Shown: one piece after another, positions 7,755 through 16,623 of the stretch | Layout of the letters: the number at the start of each line of letters is the position of its first letter | Position numbering within the stretch: the stretch's first letter is position 1 | Assembly: GCA_903642225.1 (NCBI GenBank) | Contig: CAHJWI010000005.1 | Coordinates: 1 to 64,000 of the forward strand | Origin: Acidobacteriaceae bacterium | GTDB taxonomy: Bacteria; Acidobacteriota; Terriglobia; Terriglobales; Acidobacteriaceae | Reading direction: 5' to 3' | DNA: 64,000 bases | Made by a program: the position numbers and the translations under genes | Notes under the pieces: generated by a model | Databases searched by the model: none | Told to the model about the DNA's origin: nothing | Seen by the model: the letters and a program-made list of their open reading frames with translations, nothing else

Positions 7755-9331
7755 CGTGCTCGCTCCAGCAGGACTGTTGTGCTGTCTTCGTAAAGGGTTT
7801 TCCAGCGACCTGTGGACTTCAACAAAAGAGAAAGAGGAGCTCGACGCTCGAAAAGAACATATTGAATGCCGCGGCGGTCCAGGGTTTCGAACGGGTGGCG
7901 CAGCTGAGCGACGTCGAGGTAGTCCTGAAAGGTACCGTTTCGTTCGAAGATGTCGACGCGGGAGTCGACAAAGACCGGGATCTGAGGCGCGTTGTACTCC
8001 AGGAATCCTCCCCAGATGTACTGGTTGAAGACGGGGCCTCGCGGATGGAAGGTCTGGAGCATGCGGAGCGCAGCGGTGGGGTAGGTGGGGCCTTCGGCCG
8101 CGGCCATGGTTTGTATGGACGGAAAGCGCGCTGCGACCATGTGCAGCATGGCTGCGATGAGGACAGCGTGCAGCAGGGCTCGCCAGCCTGGCGTGGTGGG
8201 CTGGTGTGCGGGCGCCGGGTCCGGACGCAGGCACTGACTTATCTGTCTGGCGACGAGAGGGCAGACGAGTAATGCAGCCAGAAACAGAAAGCGCGAGTAG
8301 GCCAGGGAAGCGTAGATGCCCACGGCGACGTAAACCAGCTCCCAGAGCGCCCAACGCGAGCGGCGCAGCAGCTGGACGCCGCAGAGCACCAAAAGGGTGA
8401 GCAGAAAGAGCTTGGCGCGGGGGGTGTGAATGTCGAGCGACTGCCATTCCTGCACGCTGGCGATGTTGAGCGTCTGCCGGAAGGCAAGGTCGAAGGGGTA
8501 GGCGACAAGACGCCAGCCGTAGGGGTTCAGCAGGAGTGCACAGGCGGACAGGCCGGCAGCTTGCCAGAGCGATCTGTCGCGGCGTCGCGGGCGCTGAAGC
8601 ATGTGGTACAGAGACGAGAGCTGCCAGCGTGCGAAGGCAGGGGACTCGGATACCCGCATGAGCGCATTGCAAACGAGAAAGGTGGCCAGCAGCAGCATGC
8701 CGATGAGCCAGGACCCGTGCAGGTTGACCCAGCAGGCGAAGAGTGCGGGAAAGGCCCACAACGCGGTCCCGGGTTGAAGCCGGCCTGCGGACCACCGCTC
8801 GAGCAGCAGTAATTCAACGATGAGGCAGAACCAGCCGAACAGCAGCGTACGCGGGCCAAAAGAGACCGTAGCGTTTGCGGCTGCGAGCGAAGAGAACACC
8901 AGGGTAAGGGCTGCGCTGCGGGTGTACCGCCAGCAGAGCAGAAAGGTGAGCAGCAACACCGCTTCAGTGACTGCCATGCTGACGAGCAGGACGCCGCGAG
9001 GACCGGCAAGTGTCCAGCCAAGATAGAACGGGATCTCCGATAACCACTCGTGGTTGATCCAGGGCGCCCCGTTGGCGGTCGCGGAGAGAACATCGTGATG
9101 AAGCCAGCTGTGGGCATCCCATTGCACAGCGACATCGCGCAGGTGCCACCAGATGTCTGGGTCGGCCATGGACTTTGGCATCCATAGATAGACAAGCAGG
9201 GCAAATGCGGCGGCGGCAAGCGTCGGAAGCCCAAGGATGCGGTCGAGCGTGAGCAGCCGGGAGTGCCATGCGGCGGTCGCATGCAGGCGGTGTGCGGTGG
9301 TTGGCTCGGCTGGGAAGGTGACAGTGCTCAC
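7751..9331 (-). CDS. Large polytopic membrane protein, GT-C-like organisation
   Basis: 526 residues with at least nine hydrophobic segments and a soluble C-terminal domain of about 110 residues. The first loop holds DPDIWWHLRD...WINHEWLSEIPFYLGW, an Asp/Trp/His/Glu-rich motif seen in uncharacterised membrane proteins with a GT-C-type layout. The C-terminal part (GPVFNQYIWGGFLEYNAPQIPVFVDSR) looks extracytoplasmic. It shares a GTGA overlap with the following membrane gene, so the two products are likely made together and may interact. A glycosyl-transfer role is inference only. Confidence 0.8.
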   Translation of the reverse strand: MSTVTFPAEPTTAHRLHATAAWHSRLLTLDRILGLPTLAAAAFALLVYLWMPKSMADPDIWWHLRDVAVQWDAHSWLHHDVLSATANGAPWINHEWLSEIPFYLGWTLAGPRGVLLVSMAVTEAVLLLTFLLCWRYTRSAALTLVFSSLAAANATVSFGPRTLLFGWFCLIVELLLLERWSAGRLQPGTALWAFPALFACWVNLHGSWLIGMLLLATFLVCNALMRVSESPAFARWQLSSLYHMLQRPRRRDRSLWQAAGLSACALLLNPYGWRLVAYPFDLAFRQTLNIASVQEWQSLDIHTPRAKLFLLTLLVLCGVQLLRRSRWALWELVYVAVGIYASLAYSRFLFLAALLVCPLVARQISQCLRPDPAPAHQPTTPGWRALLHAVLIAAMLHMVAARFPSIQTMAAAEGPTYPTAALRMLQTFHPRGPVFNQYIWGGFLEYNAPQIPVFVDSRVDIFERNGTFQDYLDVAQLRHPFETLDRRGIQYVLFERRAPLSLLLKSTGRWKTLYEDSTTVLLERAR

Positions 9332-9417
9332 GCGGACTCCAGGATCTTGACCTGAAAGTCTTATCGGCGTGCAACGGCGAAACTGGACGTTGGGCAGAGT
9401 TGCGGCGGACCTACGAC

Positions 9418-9717
9418 TTACTCCGGTTCGGCCCGCGTGCTGGGGGCCTCGTCCAACGCCTGCAGCTCACGGCCCGGCTTAAAGCGGACGGCGCGGCCTG
9501 GCGTGATGTCGACTTCCGTGCCGGTACGTGGGTTTCGGCCGATGCCGGTCTTTCGCGGCTTGATGGTGAAGACGCCGAAACCACGCAGCTCAATGCGCTC
9601 TCCGGCAACGAGCGCCCGTTTCATGGTGCGGAAGACCGCTTCAACGGCCTGCTCCGCCTTGGTTCTGGGTAGACCCGTGCGGTCGATGATCCGTTGAATC
9701 AGGTCCTGCTTAATCAT
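9418..9717 (-). CDS. HU/IHF-family DNA-binding protein
   Basis: Small nucleoid protein that bends DNA as a dimer. The 99-residue form starting MIKQDLIQRIIDRTGL has the family core: RTKAEQAVEAVFRTMKRAL, then ELRGFGVFTIKPRKTGIGRNPRTGTEVDI with the conserved GFGxF and RNPxTG intercalating arm. Homology begins at the ATG at 9717, so the 13-codon upstream extension is probably not translated. A short charged tail (DEAPSTRAEPE) extends beyond the usual 90 residues. HU versus IHF-alpha cannot be decided here. Confidence 0.92.
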   Translation of the reverse strand: MIKQDLIQRIIDRTGLPRTKAEQAVEAVFRTMKRALVAGERIELRGFGVFTIKPRKTGIGRNPRTGTEVDITPGRAVRFKPGRELQALDEAPSTRAEPE

Positions 9718-9883
9718 TGCCGCCCGCTCTCCCGACGATGCGATGCTAGGGTTCAACGCACCTTATGTTAACGGTTGACGCGATGGAACTCCTACCGTAT
9801 TCAGACCCGCGCTACCATCATAGAGCAGCCTGAGTACCGACGCGATGCACAAGTGTCCGCAGACTCGCGCCGAGGGGAGCAGC

Positions 9884-10435
9884 ATGTCAATTAAGAGTGA
9901 TCGCTGGATTCGGGAGCAGGCGAAGTCCGGCATGATTGAGCCGTTCAGCGAGAAGCAGGTGCGGTCCGGGTGCATCTCGTACGGTCTGTCGTCGTATGGG
10001 TATGACTTGCGCGTTTCTGACGAGTTCAAGATTTTTACTAATGTGAACAGCGCCATCATCGATCCAAAAGATTTCGACGAGCGCTCGTTTGTTGCCGTGC
10101 AGTCGGCAAGTGTGATTGTGCCGCCGAACAGCTTTGCACTGGCGCGGTCGATCGAGTACTTCAGGATTCCGCGGGACGTGTTGACGCTGTGCGTCGGCAA
10201 ATCAACCTATGCCCGGTGCGGCATTATTGTGAACGTCACGCCGTTTGAGCCGGAGTGGGAGGGGTTCGTGACGTTGGAGATTTCGAACACAACGCCGTTG
10301 CCGGCGAAGATCTACGCCAACGAAGGCCTGTGCCAAATCCTGTTTTTTCAGTCTGACGAGGCGTGTGAAATAAGCTACGCGGACAGGGCCGGCAAATATC
10401 AGGGGCAGGTCGGCATAACGCTGCCGAAGCTGTAG
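9884..10435 (+). CDS. dcd: dCTP deaminase
   Basis: Deaminates dCTP to dUTP to feed thymidylate synthesis. The 183-residue protein starts [13 protein letters not shown] after GAGGGGAG; homology starts there rather than at the upstream ATG (9845). It has the SSYGYDLRV motif, the catalytic-region [23 protein letters not shown], and AGKYQGQ near the end. The regulator gene follows after 10 nt, so they are probably co-transcribed. Confidence 0.95.
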   Translation: MSIKSDRWIREQAKSGMIEPFSEKQVRSGCISYGLSSYGYDLRVSDEFKIFTNVNSAIIDPKDFDERSFVAVQSASVIVPPNSFALARSIEYFRIPRDVLTLCVGKSTYARCGIIVNVTPFEPEWEGFVTLEISNTTPLPAKIYANEGLCQILFFQSDEACEISYADRAGKYQGQVGITLPKL

Positions 10436-10445
10436 GGCGGTCGAC

Positions 10446-11087
10446 ATGCCGATACCACAGGCGGCGGGTGCGGAGCGGGTGCGCTTTCGCATCGGCACCG
10501 TGTCTGACGATCCGCTGCGCATGGAAGGCCTGATCACACTACTGTCGCCGATTGCGGACCTGCTGCCCATGTCGCCGACAGACGTTTTGCGCGATACCGA
10601 GCTGACAATGGTATTGATTGATGCCACGGAGCAAATACTGGCGCTAATGGCGGCATATCGGCGCGCACGGCCAGGTTTGCGGCTGCTTGTGTTTGGAGAG
10701 AGCACCGACCCGAGATTCATTGGCCAGGTGGTTGCCGCAGGTGCCAAAGGGTACCTCTCCCATCTGGCGTCGGCTGAAGAGATCACCATGGCGGTGCAGG
10801 TGATTGCAGATGGCTCAATCTGGGCGCCGCGCAAGGTTTTGGCGAGCCTGATCGACAGCTACTCACCGGGGGAAACCACCAGTATGTCGGCGGTGAAGTT
10901 TACGCCGCGTGAGCGCGAGCTGCTGCAGTTGCTTGTGGCCGGCCACAGTAACCGTGAGATTGCGTCCAGGATGAAGCTGACCCCACGCACCGTGCAAACG
11001 ATGGTGAGCCGGCTATTGGTGAAGGTCGGCGTTGGAAACAGGGTCGCTCTGACGGTGCGGGTGCTGGAGCGCATGCTGATCGGGTGA
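10446..11087 (+). CDS. NarL/FixJ-type response regulator with partly degenerate receiver
   Basis: Receiver-like domain (about 14-125) joined to a LuxR-type HTH (about 148-210). The receiver keeps acidic residues (SDDP near 20-23) and an Asp in VLIDA (D59), but the conserved lysine position reads GYLSHLAS instead of GYLLKD, so phosphorylation may be altered. The DNA-binding part, TPRERELLQLLVAGHSNREIASRMKLTPRTVQTMVSRLLVKVGV, is complete. No histidine kinase is nearby. Confidence 0.88.
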   Translation: MPIPQAAGAERVRFRIGTVSDDPLRMEGLITLLSPIADLLPMSPTDVLRDTELTMVLIDATEQILALMAAYRRARPGLRLLVFGESTDPRFIGQVVAAGAKGYLSHLASAEEITMAVQVIADGSIWAPRKVLASLIDSYSPGETTSMSAVKFTPRERELLQLLVAGHSNREIASRMKLTPRTVQTMVSRLLVKVGVGNRVALTVRVLERMLIG

Positions 11088-11562
11088 AACGGCCGCTACA
11101 TAAGCTTCTGGGCCCAATCTCTGAATCGTCCAGCAGCGGTGAATCGTGTGTACTACTTCATAAACTCTGATGGTTACGAAACACGTCAGTACTCCGTAAC
11201 TTGCCGCGAAGGTGGGATTGCTTCATCTTGAATCTACGTAACACAGACCTGGGAGAAGAGGGGCTGTACCCTGCCGGCATCGCCGGTGTGGTTCAGCCCC
11301 ATTTTTTTGTGCGTCGCCTATAGCCGACGAACGGTCTGCAGGTGTGTCCAAGGTTGCCGACTGATGTCGGGCTCTTCTCCATAAGTGCCTGAGTCAGGCC
11401 GGACTGACGTAACGGTCGGCACATCGGGCTAGCTTGAGAGGGGTACGCCAAACCTCGCCACCGCTTGTGGGCTATTCGAACAACTTCAGCGACAGAATGA
11501 ACATCTTCCTTGGTGACGCGGGGCCCACGGCTACCCGGGCCAGACTGTGAGGAGGATTAGAG
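11088..11562. other. 475-bp intergenic region holding a terminator and a candidate RNA
   Basis: No open frame of note. The first 220 bp contain a GTTACG (11173-11178) that can pair with either of two CGTAAC copies (11195-11200 or 11237-11242), then a strong terminator at 11260-11308. The remaining 254 bp lead to the SYLF gene and must hold its promoter; no clear hexamers or known riboswitch could be assigned. Confidence 0.6.
11260..11308 (+). terminator. Strong intrinsic terminator
   Basis: GGGGCTG (11260-11266) pairs with CAGCCCC (11294-11300). An inner ACC/GGT and CCGGC/GCCGG stem extends the hairpin, and a run of seven Ts follows. It lies 170 nt after the regulator stop and 254 nt before the next start, so it ends either a long 3' UTR or an independent small RNA. 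Confidence 0.88.
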
Positions 11563-12252
11563 ATGAAGAAGTTTACGGCAGCATTGTGTGCGGGTGTGGT
11601 TCTTGCGGGTGCAATGCAGATGCAAGCAGCGGACGACAAGGGCAAGCTGGACGAACGTCTGACAAACTCGAAGAATGTTCTGGATGAGATCATGGCAACG
11701 CCGGACAAGGCGATCCCGAACCAGATTCTTTCTCAGGCCGACTGCGTGGTCGTCATTCCTGCGTACAAGAAGGGTGCCTTTCTGGTTGGAGCGCAGTACG
11801 GCAAGGGCGCAGCTACGTGCAAGACGGCCAAGGGCTGGTCCGCGCCTGTGTTTGTCCAGTTGACCGGGGGCAGCTTTGGATTTCAGATTGGTGGGCAATC
11901 GACTGACCTGGTGCTGGTAGCGACCAACGCGCAGGGTCTGCAGCACATGCTGTCGAGCAAGTTCAAGATTGGCGGTGACGCTGCCGCTTCTGCAGGTCCA
12001 GTAGGCCGCAATGCGCAGGCGGGCACCGATTGGAAGCTGAATGCTGAATTCCTGACGTGGTCGCGATCCAAGGGACTGTTTGCCGGTATCGATCTGGATG
12101 GAACCGTGCTCTCGGACGACGAAGACTCGATGCGTAGCTTTTACGGAGCAAACGTGCCATACAAGACCGTGCTGAGTGGTGGCACGGCCACACCAGTTGA
12201 TGCAAAGCCGTTTGTTCGCACAGTGGCAAAATACTTCCACGCGACCAAGTAG
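11563..12252 (+). CDS. Secreted SYLF-domain (Ysc84-like) lipid-binding protein
   Basis: 229 residues with a signal peptide (MKKFTAALCAGVVLAGAMQMQA). A SYLF domain then covers nearly the whole mature chain: IPNQILSQADCVVVIPAYKKGAFLVGAQYGKG, SFGFQIGGQSTDLVLVATN and LNAEFLTWSRSKGLFAGIDLDG. The family binds phosphoinositides in eukaryotes; in bacteria the role is unsettled, probably envelope-associated. A strong AGGAGG site precedes the ATG. A terminator follows. Confidence 0.92.
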   Translation: MKKFTAALCAGVVLAGAMQMQAADDKGKLDERLTNSKNVLDEIMATPDKAIPNQILSQADCVVVIPAYKKGAFLVGAQYGKGAATCKTAKGWSAPVFVQLTGGSFGFQIGGQSTDLVLVATNAQGLQHMLSSKFKIGGDAAASAGPVGRNAQAGTDWKLNAEFLTWSRSKGLFAGIDLDGTVLSDDEDSMRSFYGANVPYKTVLSGGTATPVDAKPFVRTVAKYFHATK

Positions 12253-12271
12253 GCGATTGTGTGGCGAAGGG

Positions 12272-12302
12272 AGCCTCCCCTTGCGGGAGGCTTTCCCGTT
12301 TT
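12272..12302 (+). terminator. Terminator after the SYLF gene
   Basis: AGCCTCCC (12272-12279) pairs with GGGAGGCT (12285-12292) around a short loop, followed by a T-rich stretch with TTTT. It lies between the SYLF stop and the acyltransferase start. Confidence 0.75.
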
Positions 12303-12335
12303 AGGGGATTGCACCGGATTGGCTACACTGAACCT

Positions 12336-13307
12336 GTGGAAACAAGCCTTCCCGACGGCACATCGACGATACCGCTCAAAGATCGCTTGGAGTACGGAGC
12401 GGTGCGTCTCTTACTGGCCGTGCTCGGAGCGTTACCTCGCGCGCGAGCCAGGCAGTTGGGTCTGGGATTTGCGGTGATGGTGCGTCCGTTGCTGGGCCGT
12501 TTAAACCGGTACGGTAGCAGGAACCTGCAGATTGCGTTCCCGGAGTTGTCGCAGCAGCAGCGTGACGATTTGTTGCGCCAGCAGTATCGCAGTCTGGGAT
12601 TGCTGATGGCGGAGTTTGCGCAGATGCGCAAGTACAGCGCGTCGCAGGTGACGAACGATGTCATGCGATATGAAGGCCTTGAGCATTACCTTGCGGCGCG
12701 CGACAAGGGATGCGGTGTGCTGGTGCTGACGGGGCACCTTGGTGCGTGGGAGCTGTCGAGCTTTGTGCACTCGCTGCTGGGTTACCCGATGGGGATGGTG
12801 ATCCGGCGTCTGGACAATCCGCTGCTCGATGATCTGGTAAATGGGATCCGATGCATGCATGGCAATCGCATCCTGCATAAGGACGACTTTGCACGGGGGC
12901 TGTTGCGGGCGATGCACGCCGGCGAAACGGTGGGAATCTTGATGGATACGAACATGACGCCGCCGCAAGGCGTGTTTGTGCCGTTCTTTGGCGAACAGGC
13001 GTGTACGGCTTCAGGGATGGCGCGGGTCGCGCGTAAGACAGGTGCGGCTGTGCTGCCGGGTTTTCTGTTGTGGAGTGATGCCGAGGACCGCTACGTGCTG
13101 CACTTTGGGAAAGCGCTAGAACTGCAGCACACGGAGAATGCGGATGCGGATGCGCTTGCGAATACTGCCTTGTTTGCGCGGGTGACGGAGGGGTATATAC
13201 GCGAGTATCCGGGGCAGTGGCTTTGGCTGCATCGGCGCTGGAAGACGCGGCCGCCGGGAGAGCCGCCCATGTATGCGCGCGGTACTGCCCAACCTCCGGT
13301 AGGCTGA
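12336..13307 (+). CDS. Lipid A acyltransferase, LpxL/HtrB family
   Basis: Inner-membrane-associated enzyme adding a secondary acyl chain to lipid A or a related lipid. The catalytic HX4E motif is visible as GHLGAWE (H134, E139), followed by VIRRLDNPLLDDLV and the GETVGILMDTNM region with VFVPFFGEQACTASGMARVARKTGAAVLP, as in LpxL. I prefer the GTG at 12336; the longer frame back to 12261 would run through the terminator. lpxD follows 9 nt later, supporting a lipid A operon. Confidence 0.88.
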   Translation: METSLPDGTSTIPLKDRLEYGAVRLLLAVLGALPRARARQLGLGFAVMVRPLLGRLNRYGSRNLQIAFPELSQQQRDDLLRQQYRSLGLLMAEFAQMRKYSASQVTNDVMRYEGLEHYLAARDKGCGVLVLTGHLGAWELSSFVHSLLGYPMGMVIRRLDNPLLDDLVNGIRCMHGNRILHKDDFARGLLRAMHAGETVGILMDTNMTPPQGVFVPFFGEQACTASGMARVARKTGAAVLPGFLLWSDAEDRYVLHFGKALELQHTENADADALANTALFARVTEGYIREYPGQWLWLHRRWKTRPPGEPPMYARGTAQPPVG

Positions 13308-13316
13308 GGGCACGGC

Positions 13317-14234
13317 ATGGCGAGCAGGGAACAGATCGCGCAGTGGCTCGGCGTAGCGGCGGGCATAGGTAGTGCCGATGCGGAGATCATGCGGGTGTCG
13401 TCCGTAGAGAATGCGGGGCCGGAGAGTGCGGTGTTTGCTGGGAGTGACGCGGCGTTGCAGGCGGCGCTGCTGTCAAAGGCCGGGCTGGTGCTTGCCAAGG
13501 CGAGTGTGGCAGCGGATGCACGGCTGATGGTGGTGAGTGATCCGCGGCTAGCATTTAGCGAGTTGGCGGTCCGCCTGGCACGGATTCCAGCGGCGGGAGT
13601 TCATCCGAGTGCGGTTGTGGACAGGGAGGCGTCGTTGCATCCTTCAGTGCTGGTGGGTGCCGGGGCCGTGGTCGCTGCGGGCGTCCGCATGGGTGCGGGT
13701 GGGGTGTTGGGGCCGAGGGTGGTGGTGGAGGCAGGTGTGGTGATGGGGGAGCGAGTGCGCGTGCAGGCGGGTGCGGTGCTTGGATCGCTCGGGTTTGGCT
13801 ATGCGCGGCGGCCAGATGGCGCGTATGTGCTGTTCCCGCAGCAGGGCGCGCTTGTGATTGAAGACGACGTGGAGATTGGGGCAAACAGCACGATCGACCG
13901 GGGTGCGCTTGGCGAGACCAGGATCGGGGCGGGAACGAAGATTGACAATCTGGTGCATATTGGCCATAACTGCCGCATTGGGCGCAACGTGATCCTGGCG
14001 GCGCAGACGGGGATCAGCGGATCGACGGTGGTGGAGGATGGTGCGATCCTGGGCGGACAGGTGGGCATCGGGGAGCATGCGCTGGTGGGGCCGGGGGTGA
14101 TCCTTGGCGGGGGTGCCGGCGTGCTGAGCAACAAGAAACTCTTTGGGCCAGGCCAGGTCTTCTGGGGCCGGCCGGCGCAACCGCTGAAGCAATATTTACG
14201 CGATCTTGCGCGACTGCGAAAGGGTGGCGCGTGA
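13317..14234 (+). CDS. lpxD: UDP-3-O-acylglucosamine N-acyltransferase
   Basis: Third committed step of lipid A synthesis: N-acylation of UDP-3-O-acyl-glucosamine from acyl-ACP. An N-terminal uridine-binding domain of about 90 residues precedes a left-handed parallel beta-helix built of hexapeptide repeats (residues about 95-270). [10 protein letters not shown] and [15 protein letters not shown] are family motifs; VHIGHN (214-218) contains the catalytic His, H217. The stop overlaps the next GTG start by 4 nt. Confidence 0.95.
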   Translation: MASREQIAQWLGVAAGIGSADAEIMRVSSVENAGPESAVFAGSDAALQAALLSKAGLVLAKASVAADARLMVVSDPRLAFSELAVRLARIPAAGVHPSAVVDREASLHPSVLVGAGAVVAAGVRMGAGGVLGPRVVVEAGVVMGERVRVQAGAVLGSLGFGYARRPDGAYVLFPQQGALVIEDDVEIGANSTIDRGALGETRIGAGTKIDNLVHIGHNCRIGRNVILAAQTGISGSTVVEDGAILGGQVGIGEHALVGPGVILGGGAGVLSNKKLFGPGQVFWGRPAQPLKQYLRDLARLRKGGA

Positions 14235-14854
14235 GCGTGGTGGTGGTGGGTGGGCACACGCGCAACATTGGCAAGACAACGCTGATGGAAGCCATTCTGC
14301 GTTCAACGCCGGAGCTTGACTGGACCGCGATGAAGATCACGCAGTTCGGGCACGGTGTGTGCTCCGCGAACGGTGAGGCGTGCGACTGTGACACGGGGGA
14401 GCACCTGGTTGCGGTGAGTGAGGAGCGACGAAACGACAGCGGTACCGACACATCGCGGATGCTGCAGGCGGGAGCGCGGCGGGTGCTGTGGGTGCGTACG
14501 CGGCAGGGCGGCCTAGCGGAGGCGATGCCGCGCATTCGGAAGGAGGCTGCAACTGCGGAAAACCTGCTGCTGGAGTCCAATTCCGTGCTTCGCTTTCTGA
14601 AGCCGGAGATGTATCTGGCGGTACTGGACCCGGGTGTGGCGGACTTCAAGCCCTCAGCGCTGCGTTACCTGGATCGGGCCGATGCGTTGCTGACGCCGGA
14701 CGGAAGGCTGCCAGAGAGATGGGAGTGGGCGGGAGTGTCTGCGTCGCTGCTGCGGGGTAAGCCGGTATTCGCTTTGAACGAGGGAGAGCTGCCTGAGGAG
14801 CTACGCGGGCAGATCATGAGCCGTTGTAGAAATTCCGCAAAGATGCCCGCGTGA
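14231..14854 (+). CDS. P-loop NTPase related to MobB, in the lpx operon
   Basis: 207 residues opening with a Walker A motif, [16 protein letters not shown], as in MobB-type GTPases. A cysteine cluster [11 protein letters not shown] lies at about residues 45-55, then [20 protein letters not shown] and [23 protein letters not shown], which look like switch and base-recognition regions. Translation is coupled to lpxD through GTGA. Nothing nearby needs molybdopterin dinucleotide, so a MobB role is doubtful; a role in envelope synthesis is only suggested by position. I do not know a characterised homologue. Confidence 0.75.
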   Translation: MSVVVVGGHTRNIGKTTLMEAILRSTPELDWTAMKITQFGHGVCSANGEACDCDTGEHLVAVSEERRNDSGTDTSRMLQAGARRVLWVRTRQGGLAEAMPRIRKEAATAENLLLESNSVLRFLKPEMYLAVLDPGVADFKPSALRYLDRADALLTPDGRLPERWEWAGVSASLLRGKPVFALNEGELPEELRGQIMSRCRNSAKMPA

Positions 14855-14867
14855 GAGCCGCCAGATG

Positions 14868-14899
14868 ACGAAACGCCCGGCATGGCCAGGCGTTTTCGT
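14868..14899. terminator. Bidirectional terminator
   Basis: ACGAAACGCC (14868-14877) pairs with GGCGTTTTCGT (14889-14899), and the loop GGCATGGCC is itself self-complementary. With T tracts on one side and A tracts on the other, it can serve both the P-loop gene and the convergent lipoprotein gene. Confidence 0.7.
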
Positions 14900-14916
14900 G
14901 TGAAGCGTGGGCTGGT

Positions 14917-16389
14917 TTAGTTCGCGACGTTGGTCGTAGCGTCCATGTAGGAGACGTCGATGGCGGTTCCCTGAATGGTGATGTTGCTGTTGTTGATCTC
15001 AGAGCCGTCGACGGTGTTGAAGGCGTGCACCTGGCCACCGTATGCGGTGTAGACCTTGTGCAGGCCTTCGACCCAGCAGAGGCCGGTAAGGCTGCCGTAG
15101 TAGTACGGGTCGAGGTTCTCGTTGGGATAGGGCACGGTCGCGGTGGAACTGCCGGGGGTCACGGCCGGGACAATGGATGCGGTGACGGCGGAGATGTCTA
15201 GGCGGGTCAGGCAGTTGTCGTTCTGAGCCCTAAAGGCGCGCTCGCCGCTGGCGCAGTTCTGCGAACCGATCCACAGGGTGTTGTCGTCGGCGAAAAGCAT
15301 CTTGGTGTGCGTGCCGTCGGAGATGTTGAGCGCGGTGCTGACGGTTTTTGAGGCGAGTGGGATGACCGAAAGCACGCCGGAGAAGTGATTGTCGGTGAGC
15401 AGTTGCTGGCCGGCTACGTAGAGGGTGTTGCCGTCGCTGATGGCAACCGTGGCACCCGCGACCGGAATGGTGTTGACGACTGGCGTTGTGTAGGTGGCGG
15501 ACGTGGGATAGGCGTCGGTACGGATGGTGTCCGTGTTGGCGAGGTGGACTGCGGGTGCGGCGTCAGCGCCGGTTCCGCCGCACTCGCGGCCACAGCTCAG
15601 GATGTAGGCCTGTGAACCGTCGGGTGAGAAGTAGGCGTTCTGGGGCCGGTGAAAGCTGGGGTCGCTCACGGTACCGTCTGCCTGAGAGTTGCCAACAGGA
15701 AGGATGCAGTAGACGGGCTGAGTGATGGGTTGGCAGTTTGTGGCACCGGCAGGTGGTGTTTGAGCGGTGTTTAGACGCAAGAGGCGATAAACACTGTCGT
15801 TGTTGCGGGTGAGGACCAGCACCACCGTGTGGGCCGGGTTCATAGCGACGCGGAAGGCACCGGGCAGCGAGAAAACGTAGTTGAAGCCGGCGGTGCGGTC
15901 CGCGATTACGAACTGGCCGGCGACTTCTTCTGCGGAGTAGCCGAAGGCGAGGTCGGACGGAATCTGGATGCCGGAGGAGACGGACGGCAACGCGGGATTG
16001 AAGGTTGCGCCGGAGGCGGCTTCCGTGCCGTAGTTGACGGTGTAACTGCTGCCGTCTGCGGTGTACACGACACCTGCGGTCTGCTCCGGGAAGTTAAAGA
16101 TGCTCACCGGTGCCGAACTGGCGGAGAAACCGCTGACGGGAAAAATGCTGTTGGGTGTGTAGACGTTAAAGCGGATGTCGCGGCTGGCGTCAAGGATTTC
16201 AAGACCGGCGCTGCCGGCGCCGCCGGTATTGGCGATGGCCGTGAGGACACGCTTGGTCAGCTTGGACGGGGGCACGGGACGACCTGCGTAGAGATACTGA
16301 GTCGTCTTGTAGGGGCGGTCACCGCAACCGGCAAGAAGGGCGGTGGCACACAGCAGCAGCAGGACAAAACCCGTCCGCGCAGACTCCAT
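14917..16389 (-). CDS. Lipoprotein with beta-propeller-like repeats, function unknown
   Basis: 490 residues. The signal peptide ends in the lipobox LLAGC (Cys about residue 21), so it is a predicted lipoprotein. The body resembles a propeller or YncE-like surface protein: recurring units such as QIPSDLAFGYSAEEVAGQFVIADRT, FHRPQNAYFSPDGSQAYILSCGREC, VAISDGNTLYVAGQQ and MLFADDNTLWIGSQNCASGERAF. Several cysteines sit in loops and could form disulfides. Start chosen at the ATG before the signal peptide (16389), with GAAG just upstream; the longer open frame runs over the divergent gene. Confidence 0.82.
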   Translation of the reverse strand: MESARTGFVLLLLCATALLAGCGDRPYKTTQYLYAGRPVPPSKLTKRVLTAIANTGGAGSAGLEILDASRDIRFNVYTPNSIFPVSGFSASSAPVSIFNFPEQTAGVVYTADGSSYTVNYGTEAASGATFNPALPSVSSGIQIPSDLAFGYSAEEVAGQFVIADRTAGFNYVFSLPGAFRVAMNPAHTVVLVLTRNNDSVYRLLRLNTAQTPPAGATNCQPITQPVYCILPVGNSQADGTVSDPSFHRPQNAYFSPDGSQAYILSCGRECGGTGADAAPAVHLANTDTIRTDAYPTSATYTTPVVNTIPVAGATVAISDGNTLYVAGQQLLTDNHFSGVLSVIPLASKTVSTALNISDGTHTKMLFADDNTLWIGSQNCASGERAFRAQNDNCLTRLDISAVTASIVPAVTPGSSTATVPYPNENLDPYYYGSLTGLCWVEGLHKVYTAYGGQVHAFNTVDGSEINNSNITIQGTAIDVSYMDATTNVAN

Positions 16390-16623
16390 ATTCTTCAACA
16401 GAAACAACCTCGAAACGCGGCAACAGGCACACCCGCAATTAGCCGAAGTATACCAAACCGGTACCTTGGCCGCGCCGCGTATGAGTGTTGGACGTTGCGG
16501 CATGGCAGGCGTCGTGTGTGCCAGGCGGGCGGGAACGCTTTGGCTTCGCATAGGATAGGAGGACCCCCCTCGGATGCAGGAGAACGCGCGTCCGGCGGAG
16601 ACAACAGCGCGGAAAGAGAACCA

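Noticed and set aside
7755-8795. N-terminal half of the 744-codon minus frame ending at 6561
   Set aside because: It is an Arg/Pro/Ala-rich shadow of the true membrane-protein frame (7751-9331). The real downstream gene begins at the GTG overlapping that stop, with GGAG 8 nt upstream.
15829-16623. Upstream extension of the methyltransferase/reductase frame
   Set aside because: It runs antisense through the lipoprotein gene and has Arg/Gly-rich, non-conserved composition; homology starts near the TTG at 16624.
16390-16623. SAM or cobalamin riboswitch before the methionine-synthesis gene
   Set aside because: No B12 box, no SAM-type conserved core and no terminator hairpin could be found in the leader.
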